64,000 nucleotides of DNA from the NCBI GenBank assembly GCA_021819085.1, contig JAKASJ010000012.1:20242-84241 (forward strand). The letters run 5' to 3'. This stretch comes from Pseudomonadota bacterium (lineage in GTDB: Bacteria; Pseudomonadota; Gammaproteobacteria; Acidiferrobacterales; UBA6901). How positions within the stretch are numbered: the stretch's first letter is position 1; every line of letters starts with the position of its first letter. Made by a program: the position numbers and the translations under genes. This document shows positions 8,745-18,261 of this stretch, piece after piece. Under the pieces are notes generated by a model that saw only the letters and a program-made list of their open reading frames with translations, did no database searches and was not told the DNA's origin.

Positions 8745-10052
8745 TTGTACGACCTCGTCATCCGAAACGCCGTCATCGCCCAGCCCGACGGCAGCACCAT
8801 CGCCGCCGACCTCGCCTGCGCCGGGGGTCGCATCGCGCGCCTCGCTGCAACGCTCGATGTGACGGGCAAGGAAAGCATAGATGCCGCCGGCCGTCTGCTC
8901 CTGCCCGGGGTCATCGATCCGCAGGTCCATTTCCGCGAGCCCGGCAACGAACACAAGGAAGACCTCGGGAGCGGCTCGCGCGCCGCGGCGCGCGGCGGCG
9001 TAACGAGCTTCCTGGAAATGCCCAATACCGACCCCCCCACCACGAGTCAGCAGGCGCTGGACGACAAGCTCGCGCGTGCCGCAAGCAAGTGCGTGGTGAA
9101 CTACGGCTTCTTCATCGGTGCAACACCGCAGAACCTCGAGGAAATCAACCGCGCCGCACCGGTTTGCGGCATCAAGATTTTCATGGGCGCGAGCACCGGC
9201 AGCCTGCTGGTCAGCGAGCCGCACGACCTGGAGCGAATCTTTGCGAACGGGACGCGCCTGATCGCGGTGCACGCGGAAAACGAGGCGCGCGTCCGGGAAC
9301 GCAAGGCACAGTTTGCCGGACGGACCGACGTGGCCGCCCATTCCGAAATCCGCGACAACGAGAGCGCACTGCAGGCCACGGAACTGGCCCTGGCACTGTC
9401 CAAGAAATACCGCCGCCGCCTGCACATCCTGCATCTGTCCACGCATGAAGAGGTGGACCTGCTGCGGCGCGACAAGCCGTCATGGGTCACGGCCGAGGTG
9501 ATTCCCAATCACCTGCTTCTCAATGTCGACGACTACGGGCGCCAGGGCACCCTGGTACAGATGAATCCGCCGATACGCACGGCCCGGGACAATGCCGCAT
9601 TGTGGGCCGGATTGCACGATGGCATCATCGATTTCATCGCCACCGACCATGCGCCCCATACCCTGCAGGAAAAACGCCGCCCCTATCCGCAGTCGCCTTC
9701 CGGCATGCCCGGGGTGGAAACCTCGCTCCCGCTCATGCTTACGGAAATGGCTGCGGGGCACTGTACCCTGGCCGAGATCCAGCGCTGGATGTGCTATGGC
9801 CCGGCGCAGGCCTACGGAATTCCGAACAAGGGCAAGATCCTCGAGGATTGGGATGCGGATCTCACCCTGGTCGACCTGGCGCACGCCAGGGCGGTTCGCA
9901 ACGAGGAACTGTTTACGCGCGTCGGCTGGTCACCCTATGCAGGCCGCGAGCTGGTCGGCTGGCCCGATTACACGGTGGTAGCCGGCCGCGTGGTGTTCGA
10001 TCACGGCCGCATTCGCGACGACGCGCGCGGCCAGCCGCTGCGGTTCAACTAG
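8745..10052 (+). CDS. dihydroorotase-family amidohydrolase
   Basis: 435 residues from a TTG start with CTGGAG about 10 bases upstream. It has an amidohydrolase TIM barrel of the class I dihydroorotase/allantoinase group. The metal motif reads DPQVHFREPG (Gln60, His62): the first His of the usual HxH is Gln, a change I recall in a widespread dihydroorotase-like subfamily. The lysine to be carboxylated is in GIKIFMGAST, later metal His are in AVHAENE and LHILHLST, and the catalytic Asp in IATDHAPH. The role is probably carbamoyl-aspartate/dihydroorotate interconversion in pyrimidine synthesis. A transcript entering this gene must come through or start after the dksA terminator. Confidence 0.85.
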   Translation: MYDLVIRNAVIAQPDGSTIAADLACAGGRIARLAATLDVTGKESIDAAGRLLLPGVIDPQVHFREPGNEHKEDLGSGSRAAARGGVTSFLEMPNTDPPTTSQQALDDKLARAASKCVVNYGFFIGATPQNLEEINRAAPVCGIKIFMGASTGSLLVSEPHDLERIFANGTRLIAVHAENEARVRERKAQFAGRTDVAAHSEIRDNESALQATELALALSKKYRRRLHILHLSTHEEVDLLRRDKPSWVTAEVIPNHLLLNVDDYGRQGTLVQMNPPIRTARDNAALWAGLHDGIIDFIATDHAPHTLQEKRRPYPQSPSGMPGVETSLPLMLTEMAAGHCTLAEIQRWMCYGPAQAYGIPNKGKILEDWDADLTLVDLAHARAVRNEELFTRVGWSPYAGRELVGWPDYTVVAGRVVFDHGRIRDDARGQPLRFN

Positions 10053-10219
10053 TTCCCGGCCGGCGCCCGCATGGATCGCACTGCCCTGCAGCGCCATGTC
10101 TGCCCGGATCCGCGCGAGACCGGACAGGACATCCGCTGCCCTTGCACAGCCGGCATACGCCATGCGTTCGCAAATTCGCCGGGAATTCCGCCTGACGTCT
10201 CCTTCGGGAAACTCTCTTC

Positions 10220-10840
10220 ATGATCGCAAAAATCATCGCACTGCTGGCGACATTCGTCATCAGCACCATATCCCAGCTCGGCTACGGCGGAATCGTGTTC
10301 CTCATGGCCCTGGAAAGCGCCTGCATCCCGCTGCCCTCGGAAATCACCATGCCATTTGCCGGCTATCTGGTGAGCACCGGCACCATGAAACTGTGGACCG
10401 TCGCCTTCGCTGGTGCGATCGGCTGCCAGATCGGCTCGCTCGCCGCGTACTACCTTGGCGCCCTGGGAGGCCGTCCCATGGTGGAGCGATACGGGCGATA
10501 CGTCCTGTTTTCGCACCATGACCTTGATCTCGCCGACCGCTGGTTCCAGAAGCATGGCGACATCACCATCTTCATAGCGAGGCTGCTGCCGGTGATCCGC
10601 ACCTTCATTGCCCTGCCCGCCGGGATCAGCCGCATGGAGATATGGCGATTCAACATCTATACATTCGTCGGCTCCTTCATCTGGTGCCTGGGGCTCGCCT
10701 GGATCGGGATGAAACTCGGCAATCACTGGGATACGCTCGGCCCCTATTTCCACCGCTCCGAAGTGATCATCGCTGCCATCCTGTTCGCTGCGGCACTGTG
10801 GTACGTCTATCGTCACCTGAAGAACCTGCGGCGGAGCTGA
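10220..10840 (+). CDS. DedA family membrane protein
   Basis: 206 residues with about five hydrophobic segments. DedA signatures are present: 'ALESACIPLPSE' (the acid residue before the membrane dip), 'G...G..AAYYLG...G', and 'F.ARLLPVIRTFIALPAGISRM' with its conserved arginines. DedA proteins move undecaprenyl phosphate or other lipids across the membrane and support proton homeostasis, relevant in an acidophile. The gene is followed by two back-to-back palindromes before convergent xerD. Confidence 0.9.
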   Translation: MIAKIIALLATFVISTISQLGYGGIVFLMALESACIPLPSEITMPFAGYLVSTGTMKLWTVAFAGAIGCQIGSLAAYYLGALGGRPMVERYGRYVLFSHHDLDLADRWFQKHGDITIFIARLLPVIRTFIALPAGISRMEIWRFNIYTFVGSFIWCLGLAWIGMKLGNHWDTLGPYFHRSEVIIAAILFAAALWYVYRHLKNLRRS

Positions 10841-10847
10841 TCGGGAA

Positions 10848-10890
10848 GCCTCGCGCCGCGAGGCGCCATCATCCGCGCGGATGATGGCGC
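10848..10890. terminator. two adjacent perfect palindromes between dedA and xerD
   Basis: The first, 10848-10864, is GCCTCGCG-C-CGCGAGGC. The second, 10863-10890, is GCGCCATCATCCGC joined directly to its reverse complement (28 bases, no mismatch), and it spans the xerD stop. No T-run follows on either strand. It probably acts as a bidirectional transcript-end hairpin or mRNA 3' stabiliser. Confidence 0.5.
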
Positions 10891-11783
10891 ATGTGCAGAG
10901 TCTTCAGCCGCTCGCGCGCGACCTCGGTGTAGATCTGGGTGGTGGAAAGATCCGCATGGCCAAGCAGCATCTGCACCACGCGCAGATCCGCTCCATGGTT
11001 GATCAGGTGGGTTGCAAAGGCGTGGCGCAGCGTGTGCGGCGAGAGCGCCGCACCGATACCGGCGGCACGCGCGTAGCGCTTTATGTTGTACCAGAACGCT
11101 TGCCGCGTCATTGCCGCGCCGCGCGCGGTGGGGAAAAGTGCGTCGGTGTCGTGCCCGCGCACGAGCGGGCTGCGCCCGTCGCCGAGAAATCCATCCAGCC
11201 ACGCAACCGCCTCTTCGCCGAGCGGAACGAGACGCTCCTTGTTGCCCTTGCCGATGACCCGTACGACGCCTGCATCAAGATCCACCTGGGAAAGCGTCAG
11301 TCCCACCAGCTCGGACACACGCAGCCCCGTGGCGTAGAGCGTCTCGAGCATCGCGCGATCACGCAGCCCCAGGGCTGTGGCCGTGTCCGGCGATGCCAGG
11401 AGTCTGCCCACCTGCTCCTCGGTGATCGACCTGGGCAGCGGACGCCCGAGCTTCGGCGTCTCGATCAGGGCCGTGGGGTCTTCCTGCACCTCGCCTTCGC
11501 GCAGAAGATAGCGGTACAGACGCCGGATGCTGGAGAGCAGCCGCGCCGTTGTGCGCGGCTTCGCGCCGGCGTTCAGGCAGTACCCCAGGTATGCCTGCAG
11601 GTCCGCGCGTACCGCGGCACCGAGTACCAGATCACGGCTGCGAAGCCAGCGCGCGTAGGCCAGCAGATCGCTGCGATAGGCACCGAGCGTGTTCTTGCTC
11701 AGCCCGCACTCCGTCCACAGCGAGTCCAGGAACCGCTCGATCACCGTGGTGTCGCGGAGGACTGCGGAGTCGAAGCCGTTCAT
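10869..11783 (-). CDS. xerD: site-specific tyrosine recombinase XerD
   Basis: 304 residues. The ATG at 11783 fits the family start (D....IERFLD.LW.E.GLS.NTL.AYR.DL), although no clear ribosome site is seen. The N-terminal SAM-like DNA-binding domain covers about 1-100. The catalytic domain carries Arg in ATGLRVSEL, Lys in GKGNKERLVP, the pair HTLRHAFATHL, His in LLGHADLSTTQIYTEV and the nucleophilic Tyr in the same motif. With XerC it resolves chromosome dimers at dif. Sequence and length favour XerD over XerC. Confidence 0.93.
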   Translation of the reverse strand: MNGFDSAVLRDTTVIERFLDSLWTECGLSKNTLGAYRSDLLAYARWLRSRDLVLGAAVRADLQAYLGYCLNAGAKPRTTARLLSSIRRLYRYLLREGEVQEDPTALIETPKLGRPLPRSITEEQVGRLLASPDTATALGLRDRAMLETLYATGLRVSELVGLTLSQVDLDAGVVRVIGKGNKERLVPLGEEAVAWLDGFLGDGRSPLVRGHDTDALFPTARGAAMTRQAFWYNIKRYARAAGIGAALSPHTLRHAFATHLINHGADLRVVQMLLGHADLSTTQIYTEVARERLKTLHMRHHPRG

Positions 11784-11889
11784 GAGGGAGCGGCCAGCAC
11801 GACGCGAGGAACCCTGCACAGTACCGGAGCGGGATGACAATCGATTGCTGCCGGCAAAACGGCGGCGGTCACCCCGTACAGCGCCGGCC

Positions 11890-13674
11890 TCAGCGCGCGG
11901 AAGTCTGCGGTTTGAGCAACCATAGCTGCTGCAGCCTGCGTTCAATTGCGGCACGCCGGTCCGGATTGCGCGTGGACCGCAGCAAGCGCTGGTAGACGCC
12001 ACGCGCATCCGCGATCAACCCCGCCTTTGCCAGGGCATAGGCCGCATTGTAGCGTGCCGTCTGGCCCCACATGTCGCCGGTCGCGGCGTTCCCGTCATAG
12101 GTCGCAGAGCGAAGATAAAGCTCTGCCGCCCGCGTGTATTTCCCGCGCGCCTTCTCGGAATCAGCCATCCAGAACAGAATCTGGCGCCGGATCTCCCGAT
12201 TCTTCACCAGCGGGAACAGGGATTTCAAAAGAACCCCGGACGCCCGGTTCACGCCCGCCGTCTGCAATTCGAAAATCACCTGCAGATAGTGCCGCACGAA
12301 AAGATCATCAAGCGCCGCCTTCTTGCCAAGCACACCGCCCAGCAACGCGAGACCGGCCTGGAAATTCCCCGCATAGATAAGCACCCGCGCGCGCCGCAGT
12401 GCCCATTCATCGGCATTTTCCCCGGGCGGCGGGTCCTTCAGGGTCTGCATCACCCGGCCGGCAAAGGCGATATCGCCATCGGCGATGGCGTGGTCGACCA
12501 GACGGTAGCGGATGGGATCGGGAATGCGGTCAAGGGACTTGAAGCGCGACGAACGGGTAAACAGGGCGCGCACCAGCCGGTCATCATGATCCGCATAGAG
12601 GGAATCGGCAAGCCTCTCGCACGCCAGTACCTGCGTCTTCGGACTGCCAGCGTGAAACGCGAGAAAGGCATACAGAGCGCGCGCATAGGGCACGTAATCA
12701 CGCCCGTACACTTCGGCCTTGGCGAACCATGCGGCATCGTCTCCGACAAGCAGCCGCGACCGGTTGCCGATGCTGTTCGCCACCCTGTCGTAGGCGTTCC
12801 ACAGGTCGTCAGGGCCAACGCGAAACAGCGGATCGCCGGCGCCGGTATCGCGCGGAAAATCCAGGGCGTGCTCCAATGCCGAAAGACGCTGCGGTGCGTT
12901 GCCGGCACGCTCCGCGGCGTACGCCGCCAGGATCCATGCCTGACGCTGGAGCCGTGGCCTGTGCGCGGTTTCACGGACGAGATCCAGTGCGCGCTCCAGG
13001 ACCCTCGCCGGCTCATAGTTGCCGCTGCGCAGTCCGGCCAGCAGCAACAGCAGGCGCCCTTCGTAAGTCCGCACACCGGCCAGTACCGACATGGCGGAAC
13101 GGTTCCGGTCCAGCCTCAGCAGGATTGTTCCGCGCAACGCGCTCCAGCTGTCGCTGCCGACATCGAAATCCTGTTCGTAGCGCACAACCGCCGTCTGTGC
13201 ATCGACAAGATCATTGTCCACGAGGTAGGAGCGGATGACCATGCGGCGCCAGCGGGCGAGCGCCTCCGGCGTCCCCCGCTCCTGCCATAGCAGGCGTCTC
13301 AGGAACAGCCGCGCGCCCGCTCCGTCGTGGGCGGAAAGCTGTGCCTGCGCCGCCCGGGTGAGCGCCCATTGCTTGAAATCATCCGGAATACCGGCGGGCA
13401 AACTGCAGGCGCGCTGCGACAACGCGCTCCAGTCGCGACGCGCGGCGTACGCCGCGTAGCGCTCCTTTTCCCATGCCATCCACTGGGCGGCGTGCTGCGG
13501 CGAGGGCTGATCGCGGTCTATCAGGCGCACCGCCAGCCCCGCCGCCCCGCCTCTCACGAGCGCCGCCACACGCTGTAGCGCTCCATCCGATGCTGCCGAT
13601 GCTGCCGGCGCGAACCACGCCAGCGCGATCAGCGACCACGACAGCATCCTGCGCGCAGCGGTGCGTGCCTTCAC
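11890..13674 (-). CDS. secreted helical-repeat (TPR-like) protein of unknown function
   Basis: 594 residues from a GTG at 13674, which gives a proper signal peptide: basic KARTAARR, hydrophobic core, cleavage near ASAASD. The ATG at 13647 is an alternative. The rest is alpha-helical repeat sequence rich in Arg/Ala/Leu with TPR-like periods ('A.YNAAYALAKAGLIADARGVYQRLL' type split along the C-terminus). No catalytic domain is visible; it resembles the superhelical part of soluble lytic transglycosylases but lacks the SLT domain. It lies after rplS, separated by a strong terminator. Confidence 0.65.
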   Translation of the reverse strand: MKARTAARRMLSWSLIALAWFAPAASAASDGALQRVAALVRGGAAGLAVRLIDRDQPSPQHAAQWMAWEKERYAAYAARRDWSALSQRACSLPAGIPDDFKQWALTRAAQAQLSAHDGAGARLFLRRLLWQERGTPEALARWRRMVIRSYLVDNDLVDAQTAVVRYEQDFDVGSDSWSALRGTILLRLDRNRSAMSVLAGVRTYEGRLLLLLAGLRSGNYEPARVLERALDLVRETAHRPRLQRQAWILAAYAAERAGNAPQRLSALEHALDFPRDTGAGDPLFRVGPDDLWNAYDRVANSIGNRSRLLVGDDAAWFAKAEVYGRDYVPYARALYAFLAFHAGSPKTQVLACERLADSLYADHDDRLVRALFTRSSRFKSLDRIPDPIRYRLVDHAIADGDIAFAGRVMQTLKDPPPGENADEWALRRARVLIYAGNFQAGLALLGGVLGKKAALDDLFVRHYLQVIFELQTAGVNRASGVLLKSLFPLVKNREIRRQILFWMADSEKARGKYTRAAELYLRSATYDGNAATGDMWGQTARYNAAYALAKAGLIADARGVYQRLLRSTRNPDRRAAIERRLQQLWLLKPQTSAR

Positions 13675-13709
13675 CGGAGCACGATAACCGGCAGCGGAAT
13701 GCTGCCCCG

Positions 13710-13746
13710 AAAAAAAACGGGTGCCAGGCCGTGGACCTGACACCCG
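13710..13746 (-). terminator. rho-independent terminator of the rpsP-rimM-trmD-rplS operon
   Basis: On the minus strand the stem is CGGGTGTCAGG / CCTGGCACCCG (11 pairs, one G-T) with a 7-base loop, followed by eight T. It starts about 43 bases after the rplS stop. Confidence 0.9.
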
Positions 13747-13789
13747 ATCAGCCGATGACCCGACATGCATAGCCGGGTGTACCTCGAGA

Positions 13790-14134
13790 TCAGACTTTTT
13801 CGGCAATACGTGCGGCCTTGCCGGTCAGATCGCGCAGGTAATAGAGCTTGGCGCGGCGCACATCGCCCCTGCGCTTAACCTCGACCTTGGCCACTGCCGG
13901 GCTGTATAGCGGGAACACCCGCTCGACGCCTTCGCCGTAGGACATCTTGCGCACGGTGAACGACGAGTTCGTACCGCGGTTGCGGCGGCCGATCACCACG
14001 CCCTCGAATGCCTGGAGACGCTCACGCTCGCCCTCGACCACTTTTACATGTACCACCACGGTGTCTCCCGGCACGAAATCCGGAAACTCGCGGTTGCGCT
14101 GCTGCGCTTCCAACTCGTCTATGATCTTGCTCAT
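13790..14134 (-). CDS. rplS: 50S ribosomal protein L19
   Basis: 114 residues, the standard length. Family signatures are present: [49 protein letters not shown] and a C-terminal [14 protein letters not shown]19 sits at the 30S-50S interface. It is the last gene of rpsP-rimM-trmD-rplS and is followed by a strong terminator. Confidence 0.98.
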   Translation of the reverse strand: MSKIIDELEAQQRNREFPDFVPGDTVVVHVKVVEGERERLQAFEGVVIGRRNRGTNSSFTVRKMSYGEGVERVFPLYSPAVAKVEVKRRGDVRRAKLYYLRDLTGKAARIAEKV

Positions 14135-14162
14135 GGTATCGCTCCCGATTTACTTCGCTTTG

Positions 14163-14909
14163 TTAACCCGTGTCTCCGCTGTGCTCCCGCCGGAATTCCT
14201 CCAGCAGTCGCCGCTGTTCATCATCCAACCGCAGCTGCTCCAGCAAATCCGGGCGTCTTAGCCAGGTCTGCCCCAGGGCCCGCTTGAGGCGCCAGCGCCG
14301 GATCCGCTCGTGGTCGCCCGACAGAAGCACTTCCGGCACCGCGCGCCCGGCAAAAACCTCGGGTCGCGTATAGTGCTCACATTCGAGGAGCCCCGCCGCG
14401 AACGAGTCCTGCTGCGCCGACTGCTCATGCCCGAGGACGCCCGGCAGATGGCGGGCGACCGCGTCGATCAGCACCATCGCGGCGAGCTCGCCGCCCGAAA
14501 GCACGTAATCTCCTATCGACCACTCCTCGTCGACTTCCGTATCCAGCACACGCTGGTCCACGCCTTCGTACCTGCCCGCCACCAGGATCAGCCTGTCGCG
14601 CGCGGCAAGCTCGAGCACGCCTGCCTGGTCCAGACGCCGTCCCTTGGGCGAGAGATATACGACGCCGGCACCGGGGTTCCCGGCCCGGGCCGCGGTGATC
14701 GCCGCAGCAAGCGGCTCCGGCCGCATGACCATGCCCGGCCCTCCGCCATAGGGACGATCGTCCACCGAGCGATGACGGTCCGTCGTGTAGTCGCGCGGGT
14801 TCCACACCGTCACGTCCAGCAGGCCGTTCTCGATCGCCCGGCCCGTCACTCCATACGCGGTGAGTGCCTCGAACATCGGCGGGAAGATGCTGATGACATC
14901 GATCTTCAT
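14163..14909 (-). CDS. trmD: tRNA (guanine-37-N1)-methyltransferase
   Basis: 248 residues from the ATG at 14909 ([13 protein letters not shown]). SPOUT-fold knot residues are visible: [33 protein letters not shown], and [18 protein letters not shown]. It methylates N1 of G37 next to the anticodon with S-adenosylmethionine, preventing +1 frameshifting. It lies between rimM and rplS in the conserved operon. Confidence 0.97.
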   Translation of the reverse strand: MKIDVISIFPPMFEALTAYGVTGRAIENGLLDVTVWNPRDYTTDRHRSVDDRPYGGGPGMVMRPEPLAAAITAARAGNPGAGVVYLSPKGRRLDQAGVLELAARDRLILVAGRYEGVDQRVLDTEVDEEWSIGDYVLSGGELAAMVLIDAVARHLPGVLGHEQSAQQDSFAAGLLECEHYTRPEVFAGRAVPEVLLSGDHERIRRWRLKRALGQTWLRRPDLLEQLRLDDEQRRLLEEFRREHSGDTG

Positions 14910-14934
14910 GCCGCCCCGCCCGCATCCGCCGCCG

Positions 14935-15462
14935 TCAGAAATCCGCATCCCAGTCGACGTGCATCGTGCCGGCGGCAAGGTCGACCTTCCGTATGACACC
15001 GCGCACGAAGGGAATCAGTCGTTCACGCTCCCCGATCACGACCATCACGTCGTTCGCCCCGGTCTCGAACAGACCGCTCACCTTGCCGAGCTCGACCCCC
15101 TGGACGTTGACGACTTTCATGCCCTCGAGCTGCGTCCAGTAATAGGCGCCGCCCTCCAGCGCCGGCAGCTGCGACTTGCGCACGGCGATATCCGCTCCGA
15201 CCAGGGGCGCGGCCGCACTGCGTTCCGTAATTCCCTCCAGCCGCGCTACCAGGCCTGCGCCGTGAACACGGCCCTCAGCCAGGCTGAACTCCTGCCACTG
15301 GTCTGCCCGCCGCACCAGCCAACGATCATAGTCAAGAATGCCTGCACGATCGCGTGTGTGCGACCTGACCTTCACCCAGCCGCGCACACCGTATACCCCG
15401 ATCACGCGGCCCATGACGACCAGCCCGCTGTCCGCAGTTTCAGGCGGCACCCGGTCGGCCAC
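14935..15462 (-). CDS. rimM: ribosome maturation factor RimM
   Basis: 175 residues. The N-terminal beta-barrel has [17 protein letters not shown]. The C-terminal PRC-barrel has [31 protein letters not shown] and LIPFV...I..VDL. It binds S19 in the 30S head during assembly. It lies 8 bases after rpsP. Confidence 0.95.
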   Translation of the reverse strand: MADRVPPETADSGLVVMGRVIGVYGVRGWVKVRSHTRDRAGILDYDRWLVRRADQWQEFSLAEGRVHGAGLVARLEGITERSAAAPLVGADIAVRKSQLPALEGGAYYWTQLEGMKVVNVQGVELGKVSGLFETGANDVMVVIGERERLIPFVRGVIRKVDLAAGTMHVDWDADF

Positions 15463-15470
15463 GAAACCCT

Positions 15471-15719
15471 TCAGGAAGAGGTCTTGCTCTGCTCCACCAG
15501 GCTGGCAACACGATCGGACGCCTTCGCTCCCTTGCTCAGCCAGTACTGGTAGCGCTCCATGTTGACACGCAGACGCTCCTCGTTCGGCGTCGCCAGCGGG
15601 TTGTAAAACCCGATCTGCTCGATGTTGTCGCCGTTCGGTGCACGCCGGCGGTCTGCCACGATGATGGAGTAAAAAGGGCGTTTGTTGGCGCCACGACGCG
15701 CCAGGCGGATTGTAACCAT
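15471..15719 (-). CDS. rpsP: 30S ribosomal protein S16
   Basis: 82 residues from the ATG at 15719 ([19 protein letters not shown]). The [19 protein letters not shown] stretch and the C-terminal [13 protein letters not shown] are typical. It is the first gene of the operon; ffh, often its upstream neighbour, is absent here. Confidence 0.98.
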   Translation of the reverse strand: MVTIRLARRGANKRPFYSIIVADRRRAPNGDNIEQIGFYNPLATPNEERLRVNMERYQYWLSKGAKASDRVASLVEQSKTSS

Positions 15720-16116
15720 TCGGTACCGTTCCTCTTGTAGGGTTCGAACTACACCGGCCGCTGCCAAGGAATCAGGCGCTGGCCCCGCGAAAAATGGCGA
15801 ATTCTATCCCGTCAGCCTCCCAAAGGAAAGGTGTGTCTGCACCCCCCGGGCGGGCACACCCTGCGCGGCCGGGCAAAGAAGCCCCGCCGGCATCGGCAGA
15901 AACCGCGGCCCCCGGCCGCTGCCGGTCCGGAACCGACGAGGCCGGGGTGCGCCCGGCAATACCGCGGGGCTGGATCTGTGACGGAAACCGCCGACCCCGG
16001 CGTTGACACGGCTACCGAGTGGTGCGCTAATCCGGCACGGTGGGGGATTGCCCCCGCACGAAGGCCCTGCGCGCTCCCGGTCAGGGCCCTGGCTAGACAT
16101 AGAGGAAAGCCTAAAG
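15720..16116. other. intergenic region between divergent rpsP and the chalcone-isomerase-like gene
   Basis: About 400 bases without a convincing gene. On the minus strand GGGATAGAATTCGCC near 15799-15813 contains a -10-like TAGAAT about 90 bases before rpsP, but no good -35 hexamer is found. The rest is very GC-rich. Confidence 0.4.
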
Positions 16117-16695
16117 ATGCACCACAAGGCACGGACGTTCGGACTCATGATGACCCTGCTGCTGGCGCTCGCCCCCGCGACGGCGCCGGCCGCTAATCTG
16201 GCCGGCGTACACCTGAGCGATACCCTGACCGTGGGCAATACCCCGCTCAGGCTGAACGGGATCGGATTGCGCACCAAGTATTTCTTCAAGATCTACGTCG
16301 GCGGCCTCTATCTGATCCGGCCGAGCACCAACCCGGCAGCAATCATCGATGCGAACGCGCCCAAGGCACTGGTTATGCAGTTCGTGCGTGATATCGGTCG
16401 ATCCAAATTGGTGGAGGCTTACCGCGAAGCCTTCGCAAAAAACGCACCGGCACTGATGGCTGCGCAGAAATCGGCCGTAGACCGGTTCCTGGCATTCCTT
16501 CCGAACGTGAAGGACGGTGAACGGCTGGTATTCACCTATGAACCGGGCAAGGGTTCTACGTTTCTCGCCGGTCACTCCAAGACGCTCGCGATCCCCGGCA
16601 AGGCATTCGCCGACCTTTATCTTCTGGTCTTCATAGGTCCAAAACCGCCTACCTCCCGGCTCAAAATGGAACTGCTCGGGACGGACCGATCCTAG
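16117..16695 (+). CDS. chalcone-isomerase-like periplasmic protein
   Basis: 192 residues from the ATG at 16117 (AGAGGAAA upstream). There is a signal peptide of about 26 residues ending PAAN. The mature part has the bacterial chalcone-isomerase-like pattern: 'LNGIGLRTKYFFKIYVGGLYL', 'ALVMQFVRDI', 'DRFLAFLPNVKDGERLVFTY.PGKGS' and 'LYLLVFIGPKPP...LK..LLG'. The bacterial family is not known to isomerise chalcones; it is thought to bind fatty acids or ligands. The stop TAG is the last three bases of the CTAG duplicated by the IS insertion, so the protein is unchanged. Confidence 0.8.
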   Translation: MHHKARTFGLMMTLLLALAPATAPAANLAGVHLSDTLTVGNTPLRLNGIGLRTKYFFKIYVGGLYLIRPSTNPAAIIDANAPKALVMQFVRDIGRSKLVEAYREAFAKNAPALMAAQKSAVDRFLAFLPNVKDGERLVFTYEPGKGSTFLAGHSKTLAIPGKAFADLYLLVFIGPKPPTSRLKMELLGTDRS

Positions 16696-18261
16696 CAGCC
16701 TGTCGGACTTACGTCCCTTGAGCTGGTAAAATCCATCCACTCATTTTGCGGATGATGCCCATGGCTCGTTTCCTTCCGATAGACCGCGACAGCGTCTACC
16801 TCTTTCCGCCCTCCGTGCAAGACTGGCTGCCCGAGACCCACCTGGCGCGCTACATCGCCAACGTCATTGAAAGCCTCGACCTCTGCGCCATCGAACGCGC
16901 GTACGCCGGACGCGGCAGTGATGCCTACCACCCCGCCAGCCTGATGAGCCTGCTCATCTACGGCTACGCCACCGGCGTCTTTTCCAGCCGCCGCATAGAG
17001 CTGGCCACCCACGACTCCATTGCCTTCCGCTACCTCGCCTGCAACCGTCATCCCGACCACGACACGCTCGCCAGCTTCCGCCGTCGCTTCGGCGGTGAGT
17101 TCCAGACGCTCTTCGTGCAAGTCCTGCAGATCGCCCAGGCCAACCGGCTCAGTCAATTCGGCAGCATCAGCCTCGACGGCACCAAACTCCACGCCAACGC
17201 CAGCCGTCACAGCGCGCTCTCTTACGAACACGCGGGCAGAATCGAGACCCGGCTCAGGCAGGAAGTCCAGGAACTCCTGGCCCTGGCCGAATCCGCCGAC
17301 CAGAGCGAATTACCCGAAGGGCTTTGCGTTCCCGCCGAGATCGCCCGCCGGGAAGACCAGCTCACCGCCATTGCAGCGGCCAAGGCCAAGATCGAAGCCC
17401 GTGCCAGGGAACGCTACGTGCGCGAGAAAGCCGAGTTCGATGCCAAACTGAAAGCGCGCGAAGAGAAAGCGGCGAAAACCGGCAGGAAACCTGGCGGCAA
17501 GCCGCCCGTGCCGCCGAGTGAAGCGCCGCGTGCGGAAGATCAAGCCAACCTCACCGACGACGAGTCGCGCATCATGAAAGTGGCGGGTGGCGGTTTCGAC
17601 CAGTGCTACAACGCCCAGGCGATCGTTGATACCGAAACCATGCTGGTGATGGTAACCGCCGTGGCCCAGGCGGCCAACGACAAACAACAGGTCGCGCCGA
17701 TGCTCGACAAACTCAAGGTCTTGCCCGAAGGACTGAATGCCCCGGCCAGCCTCCTGGCCGATACCGGCTACTTCAGCGCGGACAACGTCGACACCTGCCA
17801 CCAGGCAAAGGTCGAGCCGCTGATTGCAACGGGTCGTGAAGGCCATCACCATCACTGGCAGGAACGTTTCACCGAGCCGGCGGCGCTGGCGGCGAGTGCC
17901 AGCGCGGTCGATACGATGAAACATGCCCTCAAGACGCAGGCGGGCAGGAAGCACTACGCGCTGCGCAAGCAGACGGTGGAGCCGGTGTTCGGCATCATCA
18001 AGTCGGTGATGAAGTTCAGGCAGTTCATGCTGCGGGGTTTGGTCAACGTCAGCAACGAATGGACGCTGGTGTGCCTCACGTGGAATTTGAAACGGCTGGC
18101 CGCATTGCATCCACAATCCGTCCAGCGAGCGTAAAGTCAGGCGAAAAAACGTGGAATGCGCCGAAATTCCAGATTGAGGAGCGAAAAGTGATTAAGAAGT
18201 GTGCAAATTTGAATCGGGATGGTCGATTCGCGCGGAGCACGGCTTCAAGTCCGACAGGCTG
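16696..18261 (+). mobile_element. complete IS1182-family insertion sequence
   Basis: The 1566-base element is bounded by perfect 15-base terminal inverted repeats CAGCCTGTCGGACTT (16696-16710) and its complement (18247-18261). It is flanked by 4-base direct repeats CTAG (16692-16695 and 18262-18265), the palindromic target typical of IS1182 elements. One transposase gene fills most of it; about 110 noncoding bases follow the gene. The perfect ends, intact gene and preserved target duplication suggest a recent, possibly active insertion. Confidence 0.93.
16746..18134 (+). CDS. IS1182-family DDE transposase
   Basis: 462 residues; the second start, ATG at 16761 (MARFLPIDRD), matches the usual family start and may be the real one. 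An N-terminal InsH-like DUF772 domain (about 20-130) is followed by the RNase-H-like DDE domain. Catalytic acids: Asp in ISLDGTKLHANAS, Asp in LLADTGYFSADN, and Glu in KQTVEPVFGIIKSVMKFRQF. A charged Lys/Glu/Ala-rich insertion (about 205-265) sits between the first and second acids. No frameshift or stop is seen. Confidence 0.93.
   Translation: MRMMPMARFLPIDRDSVYLFPPSVQDWLPETHLARYIANVIESLDLCAIERAYAGRGSDAYHPASLMSLLIYGYATGVFSSRRIELATHDSIAFRYLACNRHPDHDTLASFRRRFGGEFQTLFVQVLQIAQANRLSQFGSISLDGTKLHANASRHSALSYEHAGRIETRLRQEVQELLALAESADQSELPEGLCVPAEIARREDQLTAIAAAKAKIEARARERYVREKAEFDAKLKAREEKAAKTGRKPGGKPPVPPSEAPRAEDQANLTDDESRIMKVAGGGFDQCYNAQAIVDTETMLVMVTAVAQAANDKQQVAPMLDKLKVLPEGLNAPASLLADTGYFSADNVDTCHQAKVEPLIATGREGHHHHWQERFTEPAALAASASAVDTMKHALKTQAGRKHYALRKQTVEPVFGIIKSVMKFRQFMLRGLVNVSNEWTLVCLTWNLKRLAALHPQSVQRA

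Noticed and set aside
15735..15755. T-loop-like GGTTCGAAC near rpsP
   Set aside because: No other tRNA arms around it; chance match.
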